A stretch of 22,461 bases of DNA from JALORV01 sp035498175 (GTDB taxonomy: Bacteria; Pseudomonadota; Gammaproteobacteria; Burkholderiales; Burkholderiaceae_F), in NCBI GenBank assembly GCA_035498175.1, contig DATKAJ010000109.1, positions 1-22,461 of the forward strand, in the 5' to 3' direction. Shown in pieces: positions 6,908 to 14,165 of the stretch. Under the pieces are notes generated by a model. That model made no database searches. It was not told where the DNA came from and saw only the letters and a program-made list of their open reading frames with translations. Made by a program: the position numbers and the translations under genes. Each line of letters opens with the position of its first letter. Position 1 is the first letter of the stretch.

Positions 6908-6920
6908 CGACAAGCCGAGG

Positions 6921-6965
6921 TAGCCGGCGCGCTGATTGCAAGTCTGCGCGACCGGCTATTTCTTT
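6921..6965 (+). terminator. Intrinsic terminator after tRNA-Pro, abutting surE
   Basis: TAGCCGG (6921-6927) pairs with CCGGCTA (6952-6958), and CGCGC (6928-6932) pairs with GCGCG (6946-6950). This gives a 12-bp stem with one bulged A and a 13-base loop, followed by TTTCTTT (6959-6965). It starts 14 bases after the tRNA CCA end. The T-tract runs directly into the surE ATG at 6966. Confidence 0.8.
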
Positions 6966-7715
6966 ATGCGCATCCTCGTCTCAAATGATGATGGCTACCT
7001 CGCGCCGGGGCTGGCGGCACTGGCCACGGTGATGCGCCGCTTCGGCACGGTGACCGTGGTCGCTCCCGAGCAGAACAGCAGCGGTGCCAGCAATTCGCTG
7101 ACGCTGTCGCGGCCCCTGACGGTCAGCACGGCACCCGACGGCGTGATCTTCATCAACGGCACACCGAGCGACTGCGTTCACATTGCACTCACCGGTCTGC
7201 TCGATGAGCGTCCCGACCTCATCGTCTCCGGGATCAACAACGGCCAGAACATGGGCGACGACACCATCTACTCCGGCACCGTGGCCGCCGCGATGGAAGG
7301 TTTTCTGTTCGGCATTCCATCGATCGCGTTCTCTCTGACCGACAAGGGCTACGGGCACCTGGACACTGCGGCGACGATGGCGGGCGAGGTCGTGCGCCGG
7401 CACATCGAGCAGCCACTGCCGGGCCCGTTCCTGCTGAACGTCAACGTCCCGAATCGTCCGGCCGACGAGATCAAGGGAATCGTCGCCACCCGCCTCGGCA
7501 AGCGCCATCCGTCAGAACCCGTCGTGCGCATGCAGAATCCGCGCGGCGAGCCGATCTACTGGATTGGTCCGGCGGGAGCAGCGAAGGAGGGCGGGCCCGG
7601 CACCGACTTCCATGCGACCGCGGAGGGCTACGTGTCGGTTACGCCGCTGCAGATCGACCTCACGCACGCGGGCCAGCTCGACGGCGTGCGTGCGTGGCTG
7701 GATCCGGCGCGATGA
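6966..7715 (+). CDS. surE: 5'/3'-nucleotidase SurE
   Basis: SurE is a metal-dependent nucleoside monophosphate phosphatase tied to stationary-phase survival. The 249-residue protein begins MRILVSNDDGY with the metal-ligand Asp pair at 8-9. It carries PEQNSSGASNSLT (phosphate-binding Ser at about 39), GTPSDCV and SGINNGQNMGDDTIYSGTV, all family signatures. The ATG at 6966 matches the invariant family start. An upstream in-frame TTG at 6936 would add ten residues encoded inside the terminator and is unlikely. There is no Shine-Dalgarno, since the start codon immediately follows the tRNA terminator T-tract. Its TGA overlaps the pcm ATG (ATGA at 7712), as in the common surE-pcm-nlpD-rpoS cluster. 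Confidence 0.96.
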   Translation: MRILVSNDDGYLAPGLAALATVMRRFGTVTVVAPEQNSSGASNSLTLSRPLTVSTAPDGVIFINGTPSDCVHIALTGLLDERPDLIVSGINNGQNMGDDTIYSGTVAAAMEGFLFGIPSIAFSLTDKGYGHLDTAATMAGEVVRRHIEQPLPGPFLLNVNVPNRPADEIKGIVATRLGKRHPSEPVVRMQNPRGEPIYWIGPAGAAKEGGPGTDFHATAEGYVSVTPLQIDLTHAGQLDGVRAWLDPAR

Positions 7716-8395
7716 ACGGGGTTGCGCGCGATCCCGCAGGCACTCACGCCGGGCTGGCGTCGGCCAAGGTACGTGACCGGATGGTCGATCGCGTGCGTGA
7801 GCTCGGGGTGCGTGACAGCCGCGTACTCGATGCAATGCGCGCCGTTCCGCGGCACCTGTTTGTCGACGAAGCGCTGGCGAGCCGCGCCTACGAAGACACG
7901 CCGCTGCCGATCGGCCACGGGCAGACGATCTCACAGCCCTATATTGTTGCGCGCACGATCGAGCTGGCGCTCGAGGCAATGCCTGATCCGCAGCGCGCGC
8001 GCGTGCTCGAAGTCGGTACGGGCTGCGGCTATGCCGCTGCCGTACTGGCGCAGCTGGTCGGTGAAGTAGTCAGCATCGAACGCGTGCGCGCTTTGCACGA
8101 GCGCGCGCGAGAGAACCTGCGGCCGCTGCGATTGCCCAATGTCCGCCTCGTGTTCGGCGACGGTTCGCGCGGTGTCGAGCAGGCGGCGCCCTACGATGCG
8201 ATCGTTGCGGCCGCGGCGGGCGACGTGATCCCGCCCGCGTGGGTCGAGCAGTTGCGGCCCGGAGGCCGTATCGTCGCGCCGGTGGGCATTGACGAGCAGC
8301 AACTCGTGGTCGCGACGAAGGACGAGAGCGGCCAGCTCGTGCGCACCGGCAAGGAAGCTGTCCGTTTCGTGCCGTTGCGGGGCGGGGTCGCATAG
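7712..8395 (+). CDS. pcm: Protein-L-isoaspartate O-methyltransferase
   Basis: Pcm uses S-adenosylmethionine to methylate isoaspartyl residues, starting the repair of aged proteins. Its 227 residues include the family HGQTISQP motif (69-76) and the SAM-binding glycine loop LEVGTGCGY (99-107). These are followed by VVSIERV and the LRPGGRIVAPVG strand-turn near the C-terminus. I chose the ATG at 7712, which overlaps the surE stop (ATGA), over a GTG at 7694 inside surE. nlpD follows 8 bases after the stop. The surE-pcm pair suggests coordinated damage control in non-growing cells, consistent with rpoS two genes downstream. Confidence 0.95.
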   Translation: MNGVARDPAGTHAGLASAKVRDRMVDRVRELGVRDSRVLDAMRAVPRHLFVDEALASRAYEDTPLPIGHGQTISQPYIVARTIELALEAMPDPQRARVLEVGTGCGYAAAVLAQLVGEVVSIERVRALHERARENLRPLRLPNVRLVFGDGSRGVEQAAPYDAIVAAAAGDVIPPAWVEQLRPGGRIVAPVGIDEQQLVVATKDESGQLVRTGKEAVRFVPLRGGVA

Positions 8396-8403
8396 GAGAA
8401 GGA

Positions 8404-9264
8404 ATGAAGCGGTGTTCGTTCTGGACAGTCCTGTTGATCGTCGCCGCGCTCGCTGCGTGCGGTACGCAGCGCCCCGCGCCGGTCGTCGATCGCTCGGGCT
8501 CCGGGACGCGCGCGGAAAAGCCGGCAGCGGGATCGAGCGCCGCGCCGGCGAGGACAGCCAGGGATGGCGTTTACGTTGTCCAGAAGGGCGACACTCTGTA
8601 CAGCATCGCATCGTCGTTCGGGGTCGACGTGCGCGAACTCGCGCGCTGGAACGGCATGACCGACACCGCGGTGCTTGCAGTTGGACAATCGCTGCGCGTG
8701 GTAGCGCCGCCCGCGACAGCTACGGTGACCCCGGTTGCGCCTTCGGGCACCGCCGAGGTACGGCCGCTGCCGCTGCCGGGCACCGAGAGCGCTGTCCCGC
8801 CGCCACCTGCACCGGTGACAACAACGCCGCCCGGCTCGGCGCCTCCGACCGCAAAACCCGAGCCCACGAAGCCCGCGGCGCCGGAGTCGGCCGTGCAGTG
8901 GCAGTGGCCGGCGCCCGGCAAGGTCATCGAGAACTTCGACGAGACGCGGAACAAGGGAATCGACATCGCCGGCGGCGATGGTGACCCGGTCAGCGCGGCC
9001 GCGGACGGCGAGGTGGTGTATGTCGGCAGCGCGCTCCGCGGCTACGGCAACCTGGTGATCGTGAAGCACAACGAGGAATTCATCTCGGCCTACGCGCACA
9101 ACCGCCAGGTTCTGGTCAAGCAGGGCCAGGGCGTGAAACGCGGCCAGCGCATCGCTGAGTTTGGTCGCAGCGACGCCGACCGCGTCAAGCTGCATTTCGA
9201 AATCCGGCGGCAGGGCAAGCCCGTCGATCCGCTGCGTTATCTGCCGGCTCGGAGCTCGCCATGA
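8404..9264 (+). CDS. nlpD: Lipoprotein NlpD: LysM plus degenerate M23 peptidase domain
   Basis: This outer-membrane lipoprotein is an expected activator of the AmiC cell-wall amidase during division. It has 286 residues. The signal peptide ends in the lipobox LAAC with lipidated Cys19. A LysM peptidoglycan-binding domain spans about 56-100 (VVQKGDTLYSIASSFGV). A Pro/Ala-rich linker covers about 101-165, and a C-terminal LytM/M23 domain runs from about 177 to 283. The metal-binding residues of active M23 enzymes are replaced (NKGIDIAG where HxGxD is expected, KLHFE where HxHFE is expected), so it should be inactive as a peptidase, as in E. coli NlpD. A strong AGGAGAAGG precedes the ATG. Its TGA overlaps the first ATG of rpoS; in E. 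coli a major rpoS promoter lies inside nlpD. Confidence 0.94.
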   Translation: MKRCSFWTVLLIVAALAACGTQRPAPVVDRSGSGTRAEKPAAGSSAAPARTARDGVYVVQKGDTLYSIASSFGVDVRELARWNGMTDTAVLAVGQSLRVVAPPATATVTPVAPSGTAEVRPLPLPGTESAVPPPPAPVTTTPPGSAPPTAKPEPTKPAAPESAVQWQWPAPGKVIENFDETRNKGIDIAGGDGDPVSAAADGEVVYVGSALRGYGNLVIVKHNEEFISAYAHNRQVLVKQGQGVKRGQRIAEFGRSDADRVKLHFEIRRQGKPVDPLRYLPARSSP

Positions 9265-10250
9265 TGATGATGATCGCGCGACGGCTGTCCCCGCCGCCGA
9301 TGATCCCGGAAATCGAGGATCTGACGCCGCTGTCGGGTGAACTGATCGAACCGCCTCCGCCGGAGACCGCGGCTGCCGCCGGTGTCGAGACTGCGGCGGT
9401 GGTCGACGAAGAGTACGAGCCGGATGCGATGCAGCGCTATCTCGCCGACATCGGCGCGCGCCGGCTGATGAGCGCCGAGGAAGAAAGAGACACCGCGACG
9501 CGAGCGCGGGCTGGCGACTTCGCGGCCCGGCAGGACATGATCGAGCGCAACCTGCGGCTCGTCGTATCGATTGCCAAGCGCTACACCGGCCGCGGCCTGC
9601 CGCTGCTCGACCTGATCGAGGAGGGCAATCTCGGCCTGATTCACGCCCTCGAGAAGTTCGAGCCCGACCGAGGCTTCCGGTTCTCGACCTACGCCACGTG
9701 GTGGATCCGGCAGGCGGTCGAGCGGGCGTTGATGAACCAGGCACGCACGATCAGGCTACCGATCCACGTGCTGCGCGAACTGCGGCAGGTTAACCACGCG
9801 CGGCGCCATCTCGAGGCCGAGTCCGAATCGCAGCGCGAGGTGCGCATGGAAGACATTGCGCACCTGACCGGCAAGCCGATCGAGGTCGTCTGCGATGTAT
9901 TGCGCATCGGCGCGATGCCGGCCTCGCTCGATGCGCCGCTCGACGCGGACCCGGAGTCGACGCTCGCCGACCTGCTGTCTGACAGCCGCAGCGAAGTGCC
10001 CGAGGTGGCGGCCAGCCGGCACGAGCTCGAACACCGGGTGCAGCACTGGCTGACCCGACTCGACGAACGTCACCGGCACGTGATCCAGCGCCGATTCGGA
10101 CTCGACAATCTGCCGTATGCGACGCTCGACGATCTCGCCGGCGAACTGAACCTGACCCGCGAGCGGGTCCGCCAGATGCAGCTTGAGGCACTGAAGCAGC
10201 TTCGCCAGACGCTCGCGGCCGAGCATATCGGCCGCGACGCGGTGCTCTAG
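9261..10250 (+). CDS. rpoS: RNA polymerase sigma factor RpoS
   Basis: RpoS directs RNA polymerase to general stress and stationary-phase promoters. The 329-residue product shows sigma-70 region 1.2 (DAMQRYLADIGARRLMSAEEE), region 2 (RNLRLVVSIAKRYTGRGLPLLDLIEEGN, then FRFSTYATWWIRQAVERA), and region 3 from about IRLPIHVLREL. Region 4 ends with the helix-turn-helix LDDLAGELNLTRERVRQMQ. The lack of a long region 1.1 and its place after nlpD identify it as RpoS rather than RpoD. The gene opens with four consecutive ATG codons (9261-9272). GGAG lies 6 bases before the first, so any of the first few may be used. It overlaps nlpD by 4 bases. Confidence 0.95.
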   Translation: MMMMIARRLSPPPMIPEIEDLTPLSGELIEPPPPETAAAAGVETAAVVDEEYEPDAMQRYLADIGARRLMSAEEERDTATRARAGDFAARQDMIERNLRLVVSIAKRYTGRGLPLLDLIEEGNLGLIHALEKFEPDRGFRFSTYATWWIRQAVERALMNQARTIRLPIHVLRELRQVNHARRHLEAESESQREVRMEDIAHLTGKPIEVVCDVLRIGAMPASLDAPLDADPESTLADLLSDSRSEVPEVAASRHELEHRVQHWLTRLDERHRHVIQRRFGLDNLPYATLDDLAGELNLTRERVRQMQLEALKQLRQTLAAEHIGRDAVL

Positions 10251-10275
10251 CGGTGATCGCTACTGTCGTCGGCCG

Positions 10276-11055
10276 ATGACGCCGATCCTGGTGTTCGACA
10301 TCGAGACGGTGCCGGATGTGGCGGGCCTGCGCCGGCTGCGTCCGGCCTGGGGCGCGCTGCCCGATATTGAGATCGCACAGAGGGCGTTTGACGAGCGACG
10401 CGAGCGGACCGGATCGGATTTCCTGCCACTGCATCTGCATCGCGTGGTCGCGATCTCGTGCGCATTCCGCGACGATCAGGGATTCCGCGTGCGCTCGATC
10501 GGCAACGCGGACGATGACGAGGGCCGGCTGATCCAGTCGTTCTTCGCCACGGTCGAACGCCACAGCCCGCAGCTCGTGAGCTGGAACGGTGGCGGCTTCG
10601 ACTTGCCGGTGCTGCACTATCGCGGCCTGATGCACGGTGTGCAGGCAGGACGGTACTGGGAGCTCGGCGACGAAGACCGCGACTTCCGCTACAACAACTA
10701 CATCAACCGCTATCACCTGCGACACCTCGATCTGATGGACGTGCTAGCGATGTATCAGCCGCGGGCGAGCGTTCCGCTCGACGACCTGGCGCGCCTGTGC
10801 GGCTTTGCCGGCAAGCTCGGCATGGACGGCAGCAAGGTCTGGGAGGCGTTCCAGGCCGGAGGCATTGAGCAGATCCGCCACTACTGCGAAACCGACGTCG
10901 TCAACACCTACCTCGTCTACACGCGATTCCAGCGGATGCGCGCCATTTTCGACGCCGCGGGCTGCGAGGCCGAGGAACGACTCGTCCGGGATACGCTCGT
11001 TGCGCTCGACCAGCCTCATTGGCGCGAGTACCTGGCGGCCTGGGGTCCGTGCTGA
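10276..11055 (+). CDS. Predicted PolB-type 3'-5' exonuclease
   Basis: This 259-residue protein is an isolated DEDD-superfamily exonuclease of the kind related to the proofreading domain of family B DNA polymerases. Exo I is FDIETVPD (Asp8, Glu10). Exo II is SWNGGGFDLP (Asn104, Asp109). Exo III is HYCETDVVNT (Tyr203, Asp207), so the four acidic residues needed for two-metal catalysis are all present. No polymerase domain is attached. A single-domain exonuclease of this sort beside an RNA methyltransferase gene occurs in many proteobacteria, but its substrate is not established. It starts 25 bases after rpoS. Its TGA is followed with no gap, in the same frame, by the GTG of rlmD. Confidence 0.85.
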   Translation: MTPILVFDIETVPDVAGLRRLRPAWGALPDIEIAQRAFDERRERTGSDFLPLHLHRVVAISCAFRDDQGFRVRSIGNADDDEGRLIQSFFATVERHSPQLVSWNGGGFDLPVLHYRGLMHGVQAGRYWELGDEDRDFRYNNYINRYHLRHLDLMDVLAMYQPRASVPLDDLARLCGFAGKLGMDGSKVWEAFQAGGIEQIRHYCETDVVNTYLVYTRFQRMRAIFDAAGCEAEERLVRDTLVALDQPHWREYLAAWGPC

Positions 11056-12411
11056 GTGAAACCCGCAGACGTTTTCCAGGTCGAGATCGAATCGCTCGAC
11101 CAGGAGGGACGCGGCGTCGGCCGGCGTGACGGCAAGGCCGTTTTCGTTGAAGGCGCGTTGCCGGGCGAGAGAGTGCGCTACGAGCGCCGCCGCAACAAGC
11201 CTAACTACGAGGTCGGGCGTGCGTTGACGATCGAGCGCGCATCGGCGCTGCGCACCGAACCGCGTTGCCCGCACTTCGGACTCGGCCCTGGCGCCTGCGG
11301 GGGCTGTTCACTGCAGCACCTGGAGGCGCGCGCACAGGTCTCGATCAAGCAGCGGGTGCTCGAGGACAGCCTGTGGCACATCGGCCGCGTGCGTGCCGAG
11401 ACGATGCTGCGGCCGCTACAGGGTCCAGATTGGCGCTACCGTCACCGCGCGCGCCTGACTGTGCGGTACGTCGCAAAGAAGGGCGGCGTGCTGGTCGGCT
11501 TCCACGAGCGCGCCAGCAGCTATGTCGCCGACATGAAGCGCTGCGAGGTGATGCCGGCGCGAATCAGCGACCTGCTGCTGCCCCTGCGCGCGCTGATCGG
11601 CGAACTGTCATTGCGGGAACGCCTGCCGCAGATCGAACTCGCGGCCGGCGACGCGGCGGGCCGCCAGCAACTGGTCCTGGTGCTGCGCGTGCTGCAGCCC
11701 CCGACCGTCGAGGATTGTCGCCGACTCGACGCGTTTGGGCGGGAGCACGCCGTCGAATTCTGGCTGCAAACGGGCGGGCCGCAGACGGCGGCGCCGTTGA
11801 CCGCGACGCAGCCCGCTCAACTCGAGATGGCGCTGCCGGAGTTTGGCGTACGTCTGCCGTTTCAACCGACCGACTTCACGCAGGTCAATCACCAGGTGAA
11901 CGCGGTGCTGGTCAGCCGCGCAGTCCGGTTGCTGGCGCCGGGTCCGGCCGACAGAATCGCGGACTTCTTCTGCGGACTCGGCAACTTCACGCTGCCGCTC
12001 GCACGGCGCGCGGCGCGTGTGCTCGGCTACGAGGGCAGCGCAGCGCTGGTCGAGCGCGCCCGCGCGGCGGCCGCTGGGCACGGTCTCGAAGACCGCACGA
12101 GCTTTGCGGCGCGCGACCTGTTCGAGTGGAGTGCCGCCGACTGGAAGGCCGCAGTGGCCGAGTGCGGCAGTATTGACAAAGTCCTAATCGATCCGCCGCG
12201 CGAAGGCGCGCTCGCAGTGGCCCGGTCCTTTGCAGAGACACCGGATCGTCCTTCACGGATCGTCTATGTGTCCTGCAACCCGGCGACGCTGGCGCGCGAC
12301 TGCGCCGTGCTGGTCCACGAGGGAGGCTGGACGCTAAAGGCGGCTGGGATCGTCAACATGTTCCCCCATACGTCGCACGTCGAGTCGATCGCAGTCATCG
12401 AGCCGGCCTGA
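11056..12411 (+). CDS. rlmD: 23S rRNA (uracil(1939)-C(5))-methyltransferase RlmD
   Basis: RlmD (RumA) makes m5U1939 in 23S rRNA using S-adenosylmethionine. The 451-residue protein has an N-terminal TRAM RNA-binding domain (about 1-60) and an iron-sulfur cluster site with Cys71, Cys81, Cys84 and Cys163. The SAM-binding motif is DFFCGLGNFTLPLA, and the nucleophile motif is VSCNPATLARD with Cys407. Cys at the fourth cluster position and the SCNPAT motif favour RlmD over TrmA, which has no cluster. The start is a GTG immediately after the exonuclease stop. TGGGG 10 bases upstream may serve as a weak ribosome binding site. The 191-base gap after it contains the ndk promoter. Confidence 0.93.
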   Translation: MKPADVFQVEIESLDQEGRGVGRRDGKAVFVEGALPGERVRYERRRNKPNYEVGRALTIERASALRTEPRCPHFGLGPGACGGCSLQHLEARAQVSIKQRVLEDSLWHIGRVRAETMLRPLQGPDWRYRHRARLTVRYVAKKGGVLVGFHERASSYVADMKRCEVMPARISDLLLPLRALIGELSLRERLPQIELAAGDAAGRQQLVLVLRVLQPPTVEDCRRLDAFGREHAVEFWLQTGGPQTAAPLTATQPAQLEMALPEFGVRLPFQPTDFTQVNHQVNAVLVSRAVRLLAPGPADRIADFFCGLGNFTLPLARRAARVLGYEGSAALVERARAAAAGHGLEDRTSFAARDLFEWSAADWKAAVAECGSIDKVLIDPPREGALAVARSFAETPDRPSRIVYVSCNPATLARDCAVLVHEGGWTLKAAGIVNMFPHTSHVESIAVIEPA

Positions 12412-12438
12412 CAAGGTGGCGTTGCAGGCTGCACGCGG

Positions 12439-12473
12439 CTTTCGGCGAGGCGCCGCATGCTAGAATTTCGGGC
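12439..12473 (+). promoter_or_regulatory. Candidate extended -10 promoter for ndk
   Basis: TAGAAT (12461-12466, 5 of 6 to TATAAT) is preceded by TGC, an extended -10 element. The -35 region is poor (CTTTCG at 12439), as is common for extended -10 promoters. The start site is expected near 12473, giving a leader of about 130 bases before the ndk ATG. It is the only clear promoter signal between rlmD and ndk, so it may drive the long ndk-to-der run. Confidence 0.6.
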
Positions 12474-12515
12474 TATCTCGGCTGCTGCAAGTATTTCATT
12501 TGTCGAGGTTTTTGG

Positions 12516-12560
12516 TTCGGTTGGTGGCGTGGCGCCGCGCCGCGGCGCTCCAGAACCGAA
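12516..12560 (+). promoter_or_regulatory. Structured 5' leader of ndk
   Basis: TTCGGTT (12516-12522) can pair with AACCGAA (12554-12560). Inside it, GCGCCGC (12532-12538) pairs perfectly with GCGGCGC (12542-12548) over a 3-base loop. The result is a two-tier hairpin about 40 bases upstream of the start codon. The surrounding gap (12412-12602) holds no gene I can support. No T-run follows, so it is not a terminator. I do not recognise a known riboswitch class. Confidence 0.4.
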
Positions 12561-12602
12561 AATGTCCCGGGCTGCTGGGAAAACTACGAAAAGGCTGAAG
12601 TC

Positions 12603-13028
12603 ATGGCGGTGGAACGCACCCTTTCGATCATCAAACCCGACGCTGTCGCGAAGAACGTTATCGGGAAGATCTATTCGCGCTTCGAAACCAACGGGCTGAA
12701 GATCGTTGCAGCACGCATGACCTGGCTGTCGCGCAGCGAAGCCGAGGGCTTCTACGCCGTGCATCGCGAGCGGCCATTTTTCAAGGACCTGGTGGATTTC
12801 ATGGTGTCGGGACCGGTCGTCATCCAGGTGCTGGAGGGCGAGAACGCGATCGCAAAGAACCGCGAACTGATGGGCGCTACTGACCCAAAGAAGGCCGCGC
12901 CGGGGACGATCCGCGCCGACTTTGCCTCCAGCATCGATGCCAATGCGGTGCACGGCTCCGATGGCGCCGATACCGCCCGCACCGAGGTTGCCTACTTCTT
13001 CCCGCAAATGGCGGTGTATTCGCGCTGA
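12603..13028 (+). CDS. ndk: Nucleoside diphosphate kinase
   Basis: Ndk transfers the terminal phosphate between nucleoside triphosphates and diphosphates, balancing NTP and dNTP pools. The 141-residue protein is of standard length. It begins MAVERTLSIIKPDAVAKN and carries the catalytic histidine in NAVHGSD (His117). Conserved segments include FYAVHRERPFF and GTIRADFA. AAAAGG lies about 9 bases before the ATG. An extended -10 promoter and a structured leader lie upstream, making it the likely first gene of the ndk-rlmN-pilW-rodZ-ispG-hisS-yfgM-bamB-der run, with rlmN only 14 bases downstream. Confidence 0.97.
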   Translation: MAVERTLSIIKPDAVAKNVIGKIYSRFETNGLKIVAARMTWLSRSEAEGFYAVHRERPFFKDLVDFMVSGPVVIQVLEGENAIAKNRELMGATDPKKAAPGTIRADFASSIDANAVHGSDGADTARTEVAYFFPQMAVYSR

Positions 13029-13042
13029 AGCGCCATGGACGC

Positions 13043-14164
13043 ATGATGGAGCGCGTCAATCTTCTCGGGCTCGACCTCGAAGCGTTGACGGCGTACGTCG
13101 CGTCGATCGGTGAGAAACCGTTCCGCGGCCGGCAACTGTCGCACTGGGCGCACCAGAAGGGTGTGGCCGACTTCGACGCGATGACCGAGCTCGCGAAGTC
13201 GTTGCGCAGCAAGCTCGCGGAGAGTGCGGTGGTTGCTGCGCCGCCGGTGATCCGCGACTCGCTTTCGGCTGACGGTACGCGCAAGTTCCTTATGGACGTC
13301 GGTGCCGGCAATGCCATCGAGGCGGTCTTCATCCCCGAGGAAGACCGCGGAACGCTGTGTGTATCGTCGCAGGCCGGGTGCGCGGTCAACTGCTCGTTCT
13401 GCTCGACCGGCGCACAGGGATTCAGCCGTAACCTGACGACGGCGGAGATCATCGGTCAGCTGTGGTGGGCGGAGCACGCGCTGCGGCGCTCGATGGGCCT
13501 CGCCGAAGATGGCGCGCGCGTCATCAGCAATGTGGTGATGATGGGGATGGGCGAGCCCCTGCAGAACTACGAGGCGCTCGTTCCCGCACTGCGGTTGATG
13601 CTCGACGACCACGCCTATGGACTGTCACGTCGGCGCGTCACGGTGTCGACGTCCGGCATGGTGCCGCAGATCGACCGGCTCGCCGCGGACTGCCCCGTGG
13701 CGCTCGCGGTCTCGCTGCACGCACCGAACGACGACCTGCGCGATCGTCTAGTGCCGCTGAACCGCAAGTATCCATTGCGCGAACTGCTGGCGGCGTGCCG
13801 CCGATACCTGCGCGTGGCACCCCGCGACTTCATCACTTTCGAGTACGTGATGCTGGACGGCGTCAACGACGATCCGCGGCTCGCGCGCGAACTCGTCGCG
13901 CTTGTGCGCGAGGTTCCGTGCAAGTTCAACCTGATCCCGTTCAATCCGTTCCCCGGATCGACGTTGCGGCGAACCCCGGACGCGCGCATCCGCGAGTTCG
14001 CCCAGCAGCTCGGCGACGCCGGTATCGTCACGACCGTGCGTCGCACGCGCGGCGACGACATTCACGCTGCCTGCGGGCAGCTCGCCGGCGAGGTTCAGGA
14101 CCGCACTCGGCGCGCGGAGCGTGCGGCTGCGCCGTCCACCATTCCGATCGCGGAGGTCCGCTAG
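13043..14164 (+). CDS. rlmN: Dual-specificity RNA (adenine C2) methyltransferase RlmN
   Basis: RlmN is a radical-SAM enzyme that makes m2A2503 in 23S rRNA and m2A37 in certain tRNAs. The 373-residue protein has the CxxxCxxC iron-sulfur motif CAVNCSFC (Cys113, 117, 120). The two extra catalytic cysteines are at about 106 (TLCVSSQAGC) and 344 (HAACGQ). Other signatures are MGMGEPLQNY, VSLHAPND and FEYVMLDGVND. It starts 14 bases after ndk with tandem ATG codons and ends one base before pilW. The C-terminal ~25 residues past the last catalytic Cys form a variable Arg/Ala-rich tail. Confidence 0.97.
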   Translation: MMERVNLLGLDLEALTAYVASIGEKPFRGRQLSHWAHQKGVADFDAMTELAKSLRSKLAESAVVAAPPVIRDSLSADGTRKFLMDVGAGNAIEAVFIPEEDRGTLCVSSQAGCAVNCSFCSTGAQGFSRNLTTAEIIGQLWWAEHALRRSMGLAEDGARVISNVVMMGMGEPLQNYEALVPALRLMLDDHAYGLSRRRVTVSTSGMVPQIDRLAADCPVALAVSLHAPNDDLRDRLVPLNRKYPLRELLAACRRYLRVAPRDFITFEYVMLDGVNDDPRLARELVALVREVPCKFNLIPFNPFPGSTLRRTPDARIREFAQQLGDAGIVTTVRRTRGDDIHAACGQLAGEVQDRTRRAERAAAPSTIPIAEVR

Positions 14165-14165
14165 C

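Noticed and set aside
8191..9744. Very long open frame on the - strand (517 codons), with similar ones at 20229-21779 and 15810-17159
   Set aside because: They lie wholly across from firmly identified genes (pcm, nlpD, rpoS; bamB-der-hfq leader; rodZ-ispG-hisS start). Their products are Arg/Ala/His-rich with no family signature. High-GC DNA produces such open antisense frames.
12457..12699. 80-codon + strand frame upstream of and overlapping ndk
   Set aside because: It runs through the -10 box and the leader hairpin into ndk in another frame, with no ribosome binding site and no family similarity.
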